From Evansella cellulosilytica DSM 2522 (GTDB lineage: Bacteria; Bacillota; Bacilli; Bacillales; Salisediminibacteriaceae): a stretch of DNA of 64,000 bases. Shown piece by piece: positions 1 through 8,842 of the stretch; position 1 is the first letter of the stretch; the number at the start of each line of letters is the position of its first letter. The DNA lies in the NCBI RefSeq assembly GCF_000177235.2, contig NC_014829.1, positions 1,922,001 to 1,986,000 on the forward strand, written 5' to 3'. Made by a program: the position numbers and the translations under genes. Under the pieces are notes generated by a model. The model was not told the DNA's origin, ran no database searches, and saw only the letters and a program-made list of their open reading frames with translations.

Positions 1-642
1 TTTAAGTTATTTGAAAGAAAAAGTATTTTTCATGCGCTAAATCAAAAGGCTGTAGCAAGAAGGGTAGCTCATGAACTAAATATCCCTTATCAACATTTAA
101 ACCTTATTGTTACACATATGGGTGGCGGTATTACGGTAGGTGTACACCATGATGGTAAAGTTATTGATGTTAATAACGGGCTTCATGGGGAAGGCCCTTT
201 TTCTCCTGAAAGAGCGGGTACCGTTCCTGCTGGAGATTTAGTATCGTTGTGTTTTTCTGGTGAATATTTTGCAGATGAAATTATGAAAATGATTGTTGGG
301 CAAGGTGGATTAGTCGGTTATCTAGGTACTAATAATGCAGTGGAAATCGAAAAGCGTATCGAAGATGGAGACAAGGAAGCTGAGCTTATTTTTGATGCAA
401 TGGCATATCAAGTAGCAAAAGAAATCGGCGCTGCCTCTGTTGTGCTAGAAGGAAAAGTTGACGCCATTGTTTTAACAGGAGGACTTGCTTATGGGGAACG
501 TTTTGTAAAAAATATTACCCGTCGCATTGAGTGGATAAGCAATGTTATTATTAAACCAGGAGAGAACGAGCTCCAAGCATTAGCAGAGGGTGCGTTACGC
601 GTACTTCAAAATAAAGAAGATGCTAAAGAATATAATGTTTAA
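1..642 (+). CDS. buk: Butyrate kinase, C-terminal part (5' end outside window)
   Basis: The frame is open from base 1, so only the last 213 residues are present; the ATG at 118 is an internal Met. Butyrate kinase converts butyryl phosphate and ADP to butyrate and ATP, and branched acyl phosphates are also used in Bacillus branched-chain amino acid breakdown. The acetokinase-family motifs VTHMGGG (visible residues about 37-43) and LTGGLAYG (about 158-165) are present. It lies 35 bp before lpdV in the order buk-lpdV-bkdAA-bkdAB-bkdB, as in the B. subtilis bkd operon, which supports buk over acetate kinase. Confidence 0.93.
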   Translation, partial: FKLFERKSIFHALNQKAVARRVAHELNIPYQHLNLIVTHMGGGITVGVHHDGKVIDVNNGLHGEGPFSPERAGTVPAGDLVSLCFSGEYFADEIMKMIVGQGGLVGYLGTNNAVEIEKRIEDGDKEAELIFDAMAYQVAKEIGAASVVLEGKVDAIVLTGGLAYGERFVKNITRRIEWISNVIIKPGENELQALAEGALRVLQNKEDAKEYNV

Positions 643-677
643 TATATTCTCATACAATGAAAAAGGAGGGGTTTTTT

Positions 678-2105
678 ATGGCTAAAAATTATGACCTAGT
701 AATAGTAGGAGCTGGTACTGGTGGATATGTTGCTGCGATTCGCGCCTCTCAACTTGGGATGAAAGTTGCAATTGTAGAAAAAGAGAAGTTAGGAGGTACT
801 TGTTTACATAAAGGTTGTATACCAAGTAAAGCGCTCCTAAGAAGCGCTGAAGTATATAAAACAGTACAAAATAGTAGTCAGTTTGGTGTCGATGTAGAAA
901 ACTTCAAAATTAATTTTTCGAAAATACAACAACGGAAGGAAGCAATTGTTGACCAATTATACAAGGGTGTTCAACATTTAATGAAAAAAGGAAAAATAGA
1001 CGTGTATGAAGGGTACGGTAGAATTTTAGGACCTTCCATTTTCTCACCTACTCCTGGGACGATCTCAGTAGAAAATACAAATGGATCGGAAAACGACATG
1101 CTAATACCCAATTTTGTACTAATCGCAACAGGAAGTAGACCAAGGAATTTACCACAGTTAGAAGTTGATCATCAATACATTTTAAATTCTGATGATGCTT
1201 TGCAGCTCTCATCATTACCTAAATCGATGGTCATTATTGGGGGTGGTGTTATTGGGATTGAGTGGGCTTCGATGTTAAGTGATTTCGGTGTCGATGTTAC
1301 CATTTTAGAAGCAGCACCAAGAATACTTCCACAAGAAGATGAAGATATTTCAAAAGAAATGCTGCGTGCATTAAAAAAGAAAAAAGTATCTGTTTTCACC
1401 GGAGTAAAAATTGATACAGATCAAGTAGAAAAGGGTAGCAATGAAGTTACGCTTCGTTTTGAGTATAAAGGGGAATTAAAAGAAAAAACGGCCGAAAAAA
1501 TACTCATTTCGATCGGCAGAGTGGCTAACATCGAAGATATTGGATTACAGAACACAGAAATAAAAACAGCAGATGGAAATATTGAAGTAAACGAATACTA
1601 TCAAACGAAAGAATCTCACATTTACGCGGTTGGAGATGTTATCGGAGGTTTACAATTAGCGCACGTCGCTTCACATGAAGGAATCATTGCTGTTGAACAT
1701 ATGTCACGAAATGAAACTACCCCTCTTGATACAAATTTAGTCCCGAAATGTACTTACTCTTCTCCAGAGGTAGCTAGTGTAGGTATAACAGAGGCAGCAG
1801 CAAAGGAACAGGGCTACCATGTGAAAACGGGAATTTTTCCTTTTAAAGCAATTGGAAAGGCGTTAGTTTACGGGGATACAACAGGGTTTGTAAAATTTGT
1901 TTCTGATGCTAAAACAGATGACTTATTAGGTGTTCACATGATAGGTCCACATGTCACTGACATGATCTCGGAAGCTGCATTAGCAAAGCTGTTAGATGCA
2001 ACATATTGGGAAGTTAGTGAAACAATTCATCCGCATCCTAGTTTATCAGAAGTAATTGGAGAAGCTGCATTAGCAGTTGACAATAGATCAATACACGGAG
2101 GATAA
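678..2105 (+). CDS. lpdV: Dihydrolipoyl dehydrogenase (E3) of branched-chain 2-oxo acid dehydrogenase
   Basis: E3 reoxidises the dihydrolipoyl group of BkdB, passing electrons through FAD and a disulfide to NAD+. The protein has 475 residues. An N-terminal FAD-binding GAGTGG lies at residues 11-16, and the redox disulfide GGTCLHKGC has cysteines at 42 and 47. A second dinucleotide fold GGGVIG is near residue 190, and the C-terminal catalytic HPHPSLSE is near 445. An ATG at 657 is in frame, but AAGGAGGGG at 663-671 sits the right distance before ATG 678, so 678 is chosen. The bkd context marks it as the branched-chain E3 rather than the pyruvate dehydrogenase E3. Confidence 0.94.
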   Translation: MAKNYDLVIVGAGTGGYVAAIRASQLGMKVAIVEKEKLGGTCLHKGCIPSKALLRSAEVYKTVQNSSQFGVDVENFKINFSKIQQRKEAIVDQLYKGVQHLMKKGKIDVYEGYGRILGPSIFSPTPGTISVENTNGSENDMLIPNFVLIATGSRPRNLPQLEVDHQYILNSDDALQLSSLPKSMVIIGGGVIGIEWASMLSDFGVDVTILEAAPRILPQEDEDISKEMLRALKKKKVSVFTGVKIDTDQVEKGSNEVTLRFEYKGELKEKTAEKILISIGRVANIEDIGLQNTEIKTADGNIEVNEYYQTKESHIYAVGDVIGGLQLAHVASHEGIIAVEHMSRNETTPLDTNLVPKCTYSSPEVASVGITEAAAKEQGYHVKTGIFPFKAIGKALVYGDTTGFVKFVSDAKTDDLLGVHMIGPHVTDMISEAALAKLLDATYWEVSETIHPHPSLSEVIGEAALAVDNRSIHGG

Positions 2106-2132
2106 AACAGTATTATCTGAGGAGGGTTTTAG

Positions 2133-3128
2133 ATGAGGGAAAATCGTCATCAGCAATTAGGTTTATCAAACGATGATGTATTATTAATGTACGAAACAAT
2201 GCTAGAGGCAAGAATGATTGATGAAAGAATGTGGCTATTAAACCGTGCAGGGAAAATACCTTTTGTTATCTCTTGTCAAGGTCAGGAAGCAGCGCAAGTA
2301 GGTGCAGCTATGGCCTTAAATAAAAACAAAGATTATGTACTGCCATACTATCGTGATATGGGAGTCGTATTGACATTTGGAATGACAGCGAAAGATTTAT
2401 TTTTATCAGGCTTTGCGAAAGCGGAGGATCCAAACTCGGGTGGAAGACAAATGCCAGGACATTTTGGTCAAAGGAAAAATCGTATCGTTACTGGATCGTC
2501 ACCTGTTACAACTCAAGTTCCTCACGCAGTAGGATTTGGACTTGCGGCTAAAATGAAGAACGAAGATTTTGTTGCATTTACTACCTTTGGTGAAGGTTCT
2601 TCTAATCAAGGTGATTTTCATGAAGGTATTAATTTTGCTAGTGTTCATGATCTGCCAGTCATATTCATGTGTGAGAACAATAAATATGCAATTTCTGTAC
2701 CACAGGAAAAACAGCTGAGGTGTGAAAATGTTTCAGACAGAGCGATTGGCTACGGTATACATGGGGAAACAGTTGATGGGAATGATCCTTTAGCTGTTTA
2801 TGAAGCTATTAGTAAAGCGCGACAGCGTGCAGCCGATGGGAAGGGGCCATCTCTTATTGAAACGATTTCATATAGATTAACACCACATTCAAGTGATGAT
2901 GACGATAGTACGTATCGTGATAAGGCGGAGGTTGATGAGGCAAAGAAACGAGATGCCATCGTTACTTTTAGTATGTACTTAAAAGATACAGGAGTACTAA
3001 CGGATAGTCAGGAAACAGAGATGAAAAATAAACTGAAGAAGCGGATTGATGAAGCTACGGAATATGCAGAAAAAGCAGAGTATGCTAAGCCAGAAACCGC
3101 ACTTAATTTTGTTTATGGAGAGGAGTGA
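2133..3128 (+). CDS. bkdAA: 2-oxoisovalerate dehydrogenase E1 alpha subunit
   Basis: The E1 alpha subunit, together with BkdAB, performs thiamine-diphosphate-dependent decarboxylation of the 2-oxo acids from valine, leucine and isoleucine. The resulting acyl-CoAs can prime branched fatty acid synthesis. The protein has 331 residues. The thiamine diphosphate motif starts at GEGSSNQGDFHE (153-164) and continues to ENNKYAIS (181-188). The phosphorylation-loop-like segment SYRLTPHSSDDD lies near residue 250. GAGGAGGG at 2120-2127 precedes the ATG. The stop is 7 bp before the bkdAB start, consistent with one transcript. Confidence 0.95.
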   Translation: MRENRHQQLGLSNDDVLLMYETMLEARMIDERMWLLNRAGKIPFVISCQGQEAAQVGAAMALNKNKDYVLPYYRDMGVVLTFGMTAKDLFLSGFAKAEDPNSGGRQMPGHFGQRKNRIVTGSSPVTTQVPHAVGFGLAAKMKNEDFVAFTTFGEGSSNQGDFHEGINFASVHDLPVIFMCENNKYAISVPQEKQLRCENVSDRAIGYGIHGETVDGNDPLAVYEAISKARQRAADGKGPSLIETISYRLTPHSSDDDDSTYRDKAEVDEAKKRDAIVTFSMYLKDTGVLTDSQETEMKNKLKKRIDEATEYAEKAEYAKPETALNFVYGEE

Positions 3129-3135
3129 TTTCACG

Positions 3136-4119
3136 ATGGGAACAATGTCTTATATCGAAGCGATTACGCTTGCACTAAAAGAAGAAATGGAAAGAGATGA
3201 AAATGTATTTGTATTAGGAGAAGATGTTGGTGTACGCGGAGGTGTTTTTCGTGCTACAAATGGATTATATGACCTATTCGGAGAGCATCGTGTCATTGAT
3301 ACTCCGCTAGCTGAGTCAGCTATTGCTGGTGTTGGAATTGGAGCAGCAATGTATGGAATGAGACCGGTTGCTGAGATGCAATTTGCAGACTTTATTATGC
3401 CTGCGGTTAATCAAATTATTTCAGAAGCAGCAAAAATTCGCTACCGTTCTAATAATGATTGGCAGTGTCCTATAACGATCCGTGCACCATATGGAGGCGG
3501 TATTCATGGGGCGCTATATCATTCACAATCAATAGAGGCGATTTTTGCTAATGTGCCTGGATTAAAAATTGTTATGCCTTCTACACCATACGATGTAAAA
3601 GGATTACTAAAGGCTTCAATTAGAAGTGATGATCCTATACTATTTTTGGAGCATAAAAGAGCCTATCGTCTAATAAAAGGTGAAGTGCCAGAGGAAGAGT
3701 ATACTTTGCCAATTGGAAAAGCAGATGTGAAAAGGGAAGGAAATGATATTACTGTTATTACTTACGGTTTATGTGTCCACTTCGCTATGCAGGCTGCTGA
3801 AAACTTAGCAAAAGAAGGGTATGACGCTCATATATTAGATTTAAGAACCGTCTATCCCCTTGACCAAGAGGCCATTATACAGGCAGCAAAGAAAACAGGG
3901 AAAGTGTTACTTATTACAGAAGATAATAAAGAAGGCAGTATAATTGGTGAGGTCGCTGCTATCATTGCAGAAAATTGCTTGTTTGACTTAGATGCCCCAA
4001 TTAAAAGGTTAGCAGGCCCAGATATACCGGCGATGCCTTATGCTCCTACAATGGAGAAGTACTTTATGGTTAATCCGCAAAAAGTTGAGGAAGCAATGAA
4101 AGAATTAGCTGAATTTTAA
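3136..4119 (+). CDS. bkdAB: 2-oxoisovalerate dehydrogenase E1 beta subunit
   Basis: The E1 beta subunit of 327 residues pairs with BkdAA in the heterotetramer that loads the branched acyl group onto lipoyl-BkdB. The transketolase pyrimidine-binding region starts at MSYIEAITLAL and includes GEDVG (about 27-31). The transketolase C-terminal domain contains DLRTVYPLD near residue 237. The frame is open further upstream, inside bkdAA, but the ATG at 3136 has AGAGGAG (3119-3125) before it and matches the family N-terminus, so the longer version is rejected. Confidence 0.95.
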   Translation: MGTMSYIEAITLALKEEMERDENVFVLGEDVGVRGGVFRATNGLYDLFGEHRVIDTPLAESAIAGVGIGAAMYGMRPVAEMQFADFIMPAVNQIISEAAKIRYRSNNDWQCPITIRAPYGGGIHGALYHSQSIEAIFANVPGLKIVMPSTPYDVKGLLKASIRSDDPILFLEHKRAYRLIKGEVPEEEYTLPIGKADVKREGNDITVITYGLCVHFAMQAAENLAKEGYDAHILDLRTVYPLDQEAIIQAAKKTGKVLLITEDNKEGSIIGEVAAIIAENCLFDLDAPIKRLAGPDIPAMPYAPTMEKYFMVNPQKVEEAMKELAEF

Positions 4120-4143
4120 TAATTGTTAGGAGGTGCGTGCTCG

Positions 4144-5397
4144 ATGACTAATATTACGATGCCTCAGCTAGGAGAAAGTGTAACAGAAGGAACGATAACA
4201 AAGTGGTTAGTAAAGCCTGGAGATACAGTAAGCAAGTACGATCCAATAGCTGAGGTAATGACAGATAAAGTGAATGCAGAAATACCTTCATCGTATACTG
4301 GAACCATTAAAGAGATCATAGCAAATGAAGATGAGACGATAGCTGTTGGAGAAGTTATTTGTACGATGGAAGCCGAAGGTGAAGTCGTAAAAGAAGATAC
4401 TAGTAATGAGATTTCTACAAACTCTGAACGATTAATAGAAGACAGCGATGAAAAAATAGAGAAGAGTGCTAGTAAAAACCGATATTCTCCTGCAGTACTC
4501 CGTCTTGCTCAAGAACATGAAATTGATCTAAGAGAAGTAGCTGGAAGTGGACGTGGGGGTAGAATAACGAGAAAAGATATTTTAACATTTATAGAAAAAG
4601 GTGAAAATCAACTAGTCGAACAATCGAATACGTCTCTGGAAACGGATGAAAAACAACGAGAACCTCAAAATAAGACTGTCTCACAACATCTTGGAAGGGT
4701 AGAAGAAATTCCAGTAAGTGGAGTGAGAAAAGCAATTGCAAATAACTTGGTAAAGTCAAAACATGAAGCACCACATGCATGGATGATGATTGAGGTTGAT
4801 GTAACAAACTTAGTCAACCATAGAAATAAAATAAAAGATGAGTTTTACCGAAATGAAAATCTTAAATTAACATTCCTTCCTTTTTTTATGAGGGCAATCG
4901 TAGATGCTTTGAAGGCATTTCCTGAAGTCAACTCTAGCTGGGCTGGAGATAAAATCATCCGCCATAAGGATGTGCATATTTCTTTAGCTGTAGCTACTGA
5001 AACTGATTTATACGTACCAGTTATTAAACATGCGGAAGAAAAGTCAATTAAAGGGCTAGCAAGAGAAATACATGAAGTTGCCAAAAAGGTGAGAACGAAG
5101 AACATATCCCAGACAGAAATGGAAGGTGGCACGTTTACTGTTAATAATACTGGATCATTTGGGTCGATTCAATCGCAACCAATCCTCAATTATCCACAGG
5201 CTGCTATTCTATCTATTGAATCTATAGTAAAACGACCGGTAGTAGTAGAAAACGATGCGATTGCTATTAGGCATATGGTTAATTTATGTATGTCTCTTGA
5301 TCATCGTGTTTTAGATGGGGTGATTTGTGGTAAATTTTTAGCACATGTGAAAGATAGTCTTGAAAATATCAACGAAAAAAATACCTCTCTATATTAA
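4144..5397 (+). CDS. bkdB: Branched-chain 2-oxo acid dehydrogenase E2 (dihydrolipoyl acyltransferase)
   Basis: E2 forms the core of the complex and transfers the acyl group to CoA. Domains in order are: an N-terminal lipoyl domain with lipoylated Lys42 in TDKVNAE; an acidic linker; a peripheral subunit-binding domain near 115-150 (YSPAVLRLAQEH then GRGGRITRKD); a second linker; and the catalytic domain with SLDHRVLDG near 384-392. Length is 417. An upstream in-frame TTG at 4123 would lie before the AGGAGGT at 4128-4134, so ATG 4144 is the start. It is the last bkd gene before a strong terminator. Confidence 0.95.
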   Translation: MTNITMPQLGESVTEGTITKWLVKPGDTVSKYDPIAEVMTDKVNAEIPSSYTGTIKEIIANEDETIAVGEVICTMEAEGEVVKEDTSNEISTNSERLIEDSDEKIEKSASKNRYSPAVLRLAQEHEIDLREVAGSGRGGRITRKDILTFIEKGENQLVEQSNTSLETDEKQREPQNKTVSQHLGRVEEIPVSGVRKAIANNLVKSKHEAPHAWMMIEVDVTNLVNHRNKIKDEFYRNENLKLTFLPFFMRAIVDALKAFPEVNSSWAGDKIIRHKDVHISLAVATETDLYVPVIKHAEEKSIKGLAREIHEVAKKVRTKNISQTEMEGGTFTVNNTGSFGSIQSQPILNYPQAAILSIESIVKRPVVVENDAIAIRHMVNLCMSLDHRVLDGVICGKFLAHVKDSLENINEKNTSLY

Positions 5398-5403
5398 ATA
5401 AAT

Positions 5404-5449
5404 GGGTGACACAGAAGGGTGGTTTTTACCTTTTGAGTCACCTTTTTTT
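5404..5449 (+). terminator. Rho-independent terminator of the bkd operon
   Basis: GGTGAC...GTCACC arms flank an inner AAGG/ACCTTTT pairing and are followed by seven T. It lies 7 bp after the bkdB stop. Its sequence belongs to the dispersed TGACTCAAAAGG hairpin family that recurs in this window. Confidence 0.85.
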
Positions 5450-5461
5450 AGATATGAAAGC

Positions 5462-5521
5462 ATATATTTGGAGGTGGAATTGATGCCACGCCTTGTAGCG
5501 AGGGCAACATTTCTTCACCGC
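5462..5521 (+). repeat. Degenerate copy of the ATGCCACG hairpin repeat
   Basis: GGAGGTGGAATTGATGCC pairs imperfectly with GGCAACATTTCTTCACC, enclosing CACGCCTTGTAGCGAG. The same arms and the same ATGCCACG..GTAG.ACGAG core occur twice in the 157-bp tandem duplication at 38477-38791. Here the right inner arm is missing. The embedded Shine-Dalgarno-like GGAGGTGG and ATG look like part of the repeat rather than a gene. Confidence 0.6.
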
Positions 5522-5696
5522 AACCAAGAAGGTGTCCCAAAAGTTATCAAAATTTTATCTACTTTTTCAAACATGGTGGCATCGTTACTTTTATATCCTT
5601 ACGACAGCGCGTGTTACATTTTCCGAACTCGGAATCTCTTTAGAATATATCGTGACATCAAACACATACTAAAGTAAAAACAGAAAGGATGATTTG

Positions 5697-6170
5697 ATGA
5701 AGTGGATAAACATACTGTTCGTAGCAATTTTTTTGATGATAGCATCCCCATTCAACACTTTAGCTGAAGATATTGATGAAAATAAAGTAGAACAAGAAAA
5801 ATGTTATTCTGAACAAGAACTTTCACATATGCATAAAGCAATGCGGGTGCATATTGACTACTACTATGAATTATTAATCAATAAATATCGTCCTGAACTA
5901 ATGGAAGATTGGAAGGAATCGGTACGTGATAGAGATGCCATATTAAAAAAAATAAAGGAATTGTCTAAAGAAGGAGCTGACTTAACGAGCTTACAACCAA
6001 CTGAACAATGGAAAACAAAGCATGAGGAATATCAAGAATCTTTTTTAGAAGCTATTAAAAATAGAGATAATGAAAAAATTAAAACTATATTACCGCTGTT
6101 TTTGCAATTGCAACAAATGTGGAACGATAGTCAACGTGAAAGCTTACAAAGAATAAATGACAATAACTAG
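5697..6170 (+). CDS. Small secreted protein of unknown function
   Basis: I do not recognise this 157-residue protein. The N-terminus (MKWINILFVAIFLMIASP, then an A-x-A site before EDIDENK) looks like a cleavable signal peptide of about 23 residues. The mature part is highly charged, has a single Cys near residue 36, and appears almost entirely helical, with many E, K, Q and R and no membrane segment. A TTG at 5694 is in frame, but GAAAGGATG (5684-5692) fits ATG 5697. It stands alone between the bkd terminator and the zinc-regulated znuA promoter, in the same direction. Confidence 0.7.
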   Translation: MKWINILFVAIFLMIASPFNTLAEDIDENKVEQEKCYSEQELSHMHKAMRVHIDYYYELLINKYRPELMEDWKESVRDRDAILKKIKELSKEGADLTSLQPTEQWKTKHEEYQESFLEAIKNRDNEKIKTILPLFLQLQQMWNDSQRESLQRINDNN

Positions 6171-6192
6171 TCCTTAATCGTAGTCATTACTG

Positions 6193-6221
6193 TTTACAAA
6201 ATGTAACTTATACGATATAAT
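6193..6221 (+). promoter_or_regulatory. Sigma-A promoter of znuA
   Basis: TTTACA at 6193-6198 and TATAAT at 6216-6221 are separated by 17 bp. Transcription would start near 6228, just before the Zur box. Confidence 0.75.
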
Positions 6222-6241
6222 CCTTTTTGGGTTGTATTAAA

Positions 6242-6256
6242 GCGTAATGATTACGA
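6242..6256 (+). promoter_or_regulatory. Zur operator of znuA
   Basis: GCGTAATGATTACGA matches the Bacillus Zur box TCGTAATNATTACGA at 14 of 15 positions. It lies between the predicted transcription start and the znuA ribosome binding site, as expected for zinc-dependent repression. Confidence 0.8.
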
Positions 6257-6269
6257 AAGGGGAATTGAA

Positions 6270-7451
6270 ATGAAGAAATTATTTTTACTAATTGCAATGC
6301 TACCGTTTGCTTTATTAGTTGCTTGTGGTGAAGGTGAGGAAGAAACGACAGAAGCAGATGTAGGAACGGAAGAAAATGAAGATGTTATTGATGAAGAAGT
6401 CGTTGAGGAAGAAATTGATCCGATTTCTATTTATACGACACTTTTTCCTTTAGAGGATTTTGCAAATAAGATTGGTCAAGAATATGTTGAGGTTACAAAT
6501 ATTATTCCAGTAGGAACAGATGCACATTCATTTGAGCCTAGTGCTAGTCAAATGATTGATATTTCTGAAGCTGATCTATTCATTTATAACGGAGCAGGTT
6601 TCGAAGCATTTGCAGAAAGAATTAAGGAAACAGTTGAAGAGCATGATGTTGTTGTAATTACTGCAGCAGATGGAATCGAACTAATTGACTATGACCATGA
6701 CCACGATCATAGTCACGACCATGACCACGGCCACGAGGAAGATGATCACGATCACGGGCATGACCATGGTCACGAGGAAGATGATCACGATCACGGGCAT
6801 GACCATGGTCACGAGGAAGATGACCACGATCACGGACATGACCATGGTAGTGAAGAAGACGACCATTCTCATAACCACGAGGATGATGAAGATCATGGTC
6901 ATGGACATGATCACGGCCACTCACATGGAGAGGAAGATCCTCACGTTTGGTTAGATCCATTAAGAGCAGTACAATTAGCTGAAAATATTAAAGATGCATT
7001 AGTTGAAATCCGTCCAGAGTTAACAGAGACTTTTGAACAAAATTTTGAAGCATTAAAAAGTGATTTGGAAATACTAGATCAAGAGTTTGTTGATCTAAAG
7101 GAAGAAATAACGAAGGATACTATTGTAGTCTCACATGCAGGTTATGGCTACTGGGATGATAGATACGGTATCCACCAAATTGGAATTTCTGGAATTTCAC
7201 CGACAAATGAACCTTCTATATCACAAATGCAAGACATGATTTCATTTATAGAAGAGCAAGGTATAAACTATATTATGTTTGAACAAAACATTCCGTTAAA
7301 TACAGCAGAAACTGTTCGTGATGAAGTAGGAGCAGAAGTATTATGGTTGCATAATTTAGAAGTTTTACTTGACGAAGATATTGAATCTGAAGAGGATTAC
7401 TTCAGTCTTATGAGAAAAAATATAGAAACATTAAGAACGGCATTACAATAA
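6270..7451 (+). CDS. znuA: Zinc ABC transporter substrate-binding lipoprotein, His-rich
   Basis: This is a cluster A-I (ZnuA/AdcA) metal-binding protein of 393 residues. A lipobox LVAC places the lipidated Cys at 19, followed by an acidic linker. The family N-lobe has TLFPLEDFANKIG and the GTDAHSFEPS metal-ligand motif. A His/Asp/Glu-rich loop spans about residues 145-225 and contains three exact or near-exact 13-residue repeats. After it come PHVWLDP, SHAGYGYWDDRYG and FEQNIP. The His loop and Zur box both indicate zinc rather than manganese. No permease or ATPase gene is adjacent, so its transporter partners must be elsewhere. Confidence 0.92.
   Translation: MKKLFLLIAMLPFALLVACGEGEEETTEADVGTEENEDVIDEEVVEEEIDPISIYTTLFPLEDFANKIGQEYVEVTNIIPVGTDAHSFEPSASQMIDISEADLFIYNGAGFEAFAERIKETVEEHDVVVITAADGIELIDYDHDHDHSHDHDHGHEEDDHDHGHDHGHEEDDHDHGHDHGHEEDDHDHGHDHGSEEDDHSHNHEDDEDHGHGHDHGHSHGEEDPHVWLDPLRAVQLAENIKDALVEIRPELTETFEQNFEALKSDLEILDQEFVDLKEEITKDTIVVSHAGYGYWDDRYGIHQIGISGISPTNEPSISQMQDMISFIEEQGINYIMFEQNIPLNTAETVRDEVGAEVLWLHNLEVLLDEDIESEEDYFSLMRKNIETLRTALQ
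6732..6848 (+). repeat. Three 39-bp tandem repeats inside znuA (His-rich loop)
   Basis: Three units at 6732-6770, 6771-6809 and 6810-6848 each encode HEEDDHDHGHDHG. The first two are identical in DNA and the third differs at two bases, which suggests recent expansion by slippage or unequal exchange. The unit is a multiple of three, so copy number can change without breaking the frame. Confidence 0.9.
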
Positions 7452-7456
7452 GTAGA

Positions 7457-7497
7457 GAAAGGACTCTTTTCAACAATGGAGTCCTTTTCTTTTTTTA
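7457..7497 (+). terminator. Terminator of znuA
   Basis: GAAAGGACTC pairs with GAGTCCTTTTC across a 13-base loop and is followed by a T-rich run. It begins 5 bp after the znuA stop. Confidence 0.85.
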
Positions 7498-7693
7498 TGA
7501 ACGAGTATGAGTATAAAACTAGGTATTGGAATTTGCCACAAGTAGAAGTGAAAAAAGCACTTACTACTACTTTATAAGCGATTGGCAACATTACTTCATC
7601 GTCTCCTTAGGGAAATATAATACATAAGCTTGGAAAACATTATAAATAAAGTGTAAAATATAAGAAACAACTATAGAAAGGGTGTTTTATTCG

Positions 7694-8128
7694 ATGGATT
7701 TTCAAATGTTTATGAACGATGTTGTTCAAACAGCGAGAAAAGAAATGGTTGAATCAGGATATAGAGAATTAACTTCTCCAGAGGAAGTTGATGATGTTTT
7801 ATCAAAAGAAGGTACGACCTTTGTCATGATCAACTCAGTATGCGGTTGTGCGGGAGGTATTGCTAGACCTGCAGCAAATTATATGAAAAATTATGAGGTA
7901 GAGGCAGATCACTATGCTACAGTTTTTGCTGGACAAGATAGAGAAGCAACAGAGCAAGCTAGAACTTACTTTAAAGGGTATCCACCATCCTCTCCATCAT
8001 TCGCTTTAATAAAAGATGGGGAAATCCAAACAATGATCGAAAGGCATGAAATTGAAGGACATGAACCGATTGAGGTTGTCCAAAAACTAGAAAAAGCATT
8101 TGATCAATATTTTAAAAAAGAGGTATAA
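7694..8128 (+). CDS. brxB: Bacilliredoxin BrxB (YqiW, BrxA/BrxB family)
   Basis: Bacilliredoxins remove bacillithiol from mixed disulfides on oxidised proteins. The 144-residue protein has the family CGC motif in NSVCGCAGG with cysteines at 50 and 52. It also has the conserved segments [14 protein letters not shown] and [13 protein letters not shown]. An in-frame GTG at 7682 overlaps the ribosome binding site AGAAAGGGTG, so ATG 7694 is chosen. The B. subtilis homologue yqiW also lies close to bkdB, which supports the assignment. Confidence 0.93.
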   Translation: MDFQMFMNDVVQTARKEMVESGYRELTSPEEVDDVLSKEGTTFVMINSVCGCAGGIARPAANYMKNYEVEADHYATVFAGQDREATEQARTYFKGYPPSSPSFALIKDGEIQTMIERHEIEGHEPIEVVQKLEKAFDQYFKKEV

Positions 8129-8134
8129 TATATA

Positions 8135-8178
8135 AAAGGTGACTCAAAAGGTTAGTTTTTACCTTAGAGTCACCTTTA
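8135..8178 (+). terminator. Terminator of brxB (TGACTCAAAAGG family)
   Basis: AAAGGTGACTCAAAAGGT pairs with ACCTTAGAGTCACCTTT, 6 bp after the brxB stop. It is a member of the dispersed hairpin family. Confidence 0.8.
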
Positions 8179-8295
8179 TAAAGCAATGTACGTGGCTACC
8201 ACTTGAGTTTCGATTTTTAATAGTGGGTGCGTAATTATCATTACCACAATGTTGCATTACATGAATAAGAGTGAACGAAAAGGAGTGCATACATA

Positions 8296-8658
8296 ATGGA
8301 AGAACTATATAAAGAAATACATGTATACTTAAATATGGAGGAAGAAATTACATTTGAGTCTTTTGATCGTTATTATAAAAAAGTAATTGAATATTTTAAT
8401 GACCATGCAGACGAGTTTCAAGAGGAACAATTATGGAGAGCACTTTTTATTGCAGAAAACGTCATGTCAAATGCTAATGCGAGAGCAAAAGAAAATAAAA
8501 AGAGTTCTAAATCCAAAAAGTATCGTAAAATTGGAGAAAGATTAACGTTATGGGCACAAAACTTTGCAGCGAGATTAGCGGAATTAGGGTACAATGAGCA
8601 ACAAATGAACGAACGCTTTGAGAGTATGTTTGGTGATGCTGAAGAATTGAATGCTTGA
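8296..8658 (+). CDS. Conserved-looking cytoplasmic protein of unknown function
   Basis: I do not recognise this 120-residue protein. It has no signal peptide, membrane segment or cysteine. The N-terminal half is acidic and aromatic (ITFESFDRYYKKVIEYF), the middle is a lysine/serine-rich stretch (KENKKSSKSKKYRK), and the C-terminal half is helical. It looks like an all-alpha soluble protein. AAAGGAGTG (8279-8287) gives a good ribosome binding site for ATG 8296. It has its own terminator and lies directly upstream of tRNA-Arg. Confidence 0.75.
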   Translation: MEELYKEIHVYLNMEEEITFESFDRYYKKVIEYFNDHADEFQEEQLWRALFIAENVMSNANARAKENKKSSKSKKYRKIGERLTLWAQNFAARLAELGYNEQQMNERFESMFGDAEELNA

Positions 8659-8691
8659 TTTTTTAGAATAAAATTGCTATACTCCTAAAGT

Positions 8692-8716
8692 ACGGACGAG
8701 TGTTTCGTCCGTTTTT
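8692..8716 (+). terminator. Terminator before tRNA-Arg
   Basis: ACGGACGA and TCGTCCGT form an 8-bp stem with a short loop, followed by TTTTT. It ends two bases before the tRNA. Confidence 0.8.
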
Positions 8717-8718
8717 AT

Positions 8719-8793
8719 GCGCCTATGGTGAAATGGATATCACACGAGATTTCGGCTCTCGCGTTCTGGGTTCGAATCCTGGTAGGCGCGCCA
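8719..8793 (+). tRNA. tRNA-Arg (anticodon TCG)
   Basis: The acceptor stem GCGCCTA pairs with TAGGCGC and is followed by G and an encoded CCA. The D stem is GTGA/TCAC. The anticodon stem is CGAGA/TCTCG around the loop TTTCGGC, giving anticodon TCG at positions 34-36 (codon CGA). The T loop is TTCGAAT, and two wobble pairs in the T stem are the only weak point. The gene stands alone, with terminators on both sides. Confidence 0.9.
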
Positions 8794-8810
8794 TAACTTT
8801 ATAATTGATA

Positions 8811-8842
8811 ACCCCAGTTTTTAATTTACTGGGGTTTTTTTT
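8811..8842 (+). terminator. Terminator of tRNA-Arg
   Basis: CCCCAG and CTGGGG form a perfect stem with an A/T loop and eight T after it. Confidence 0.88.

Noticed and set aside
5402-5677. Open frame of 91 codons after bkdB
   Set aside because: It starts inside the bkd terminator and runs through the degenerate hairpin repeat at 5462-5521; the apparent ribosome binding site and ATG belong to that repeat, and the protein resembles nothing I know.
6732-6848. Short regular repeats resembling a CRISPR array
   Set aside because: The 39-bp units are directly adjacent with no spacers and lie in frame within znuA.
6658-6960. Several His/Met/Val-rich frames on both strands over the znuA repeat region
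   Set aside because: They are shadows caused by the repetitive His/Asp codons; only the znuA frame has a start signal, lipobox and family motifs.
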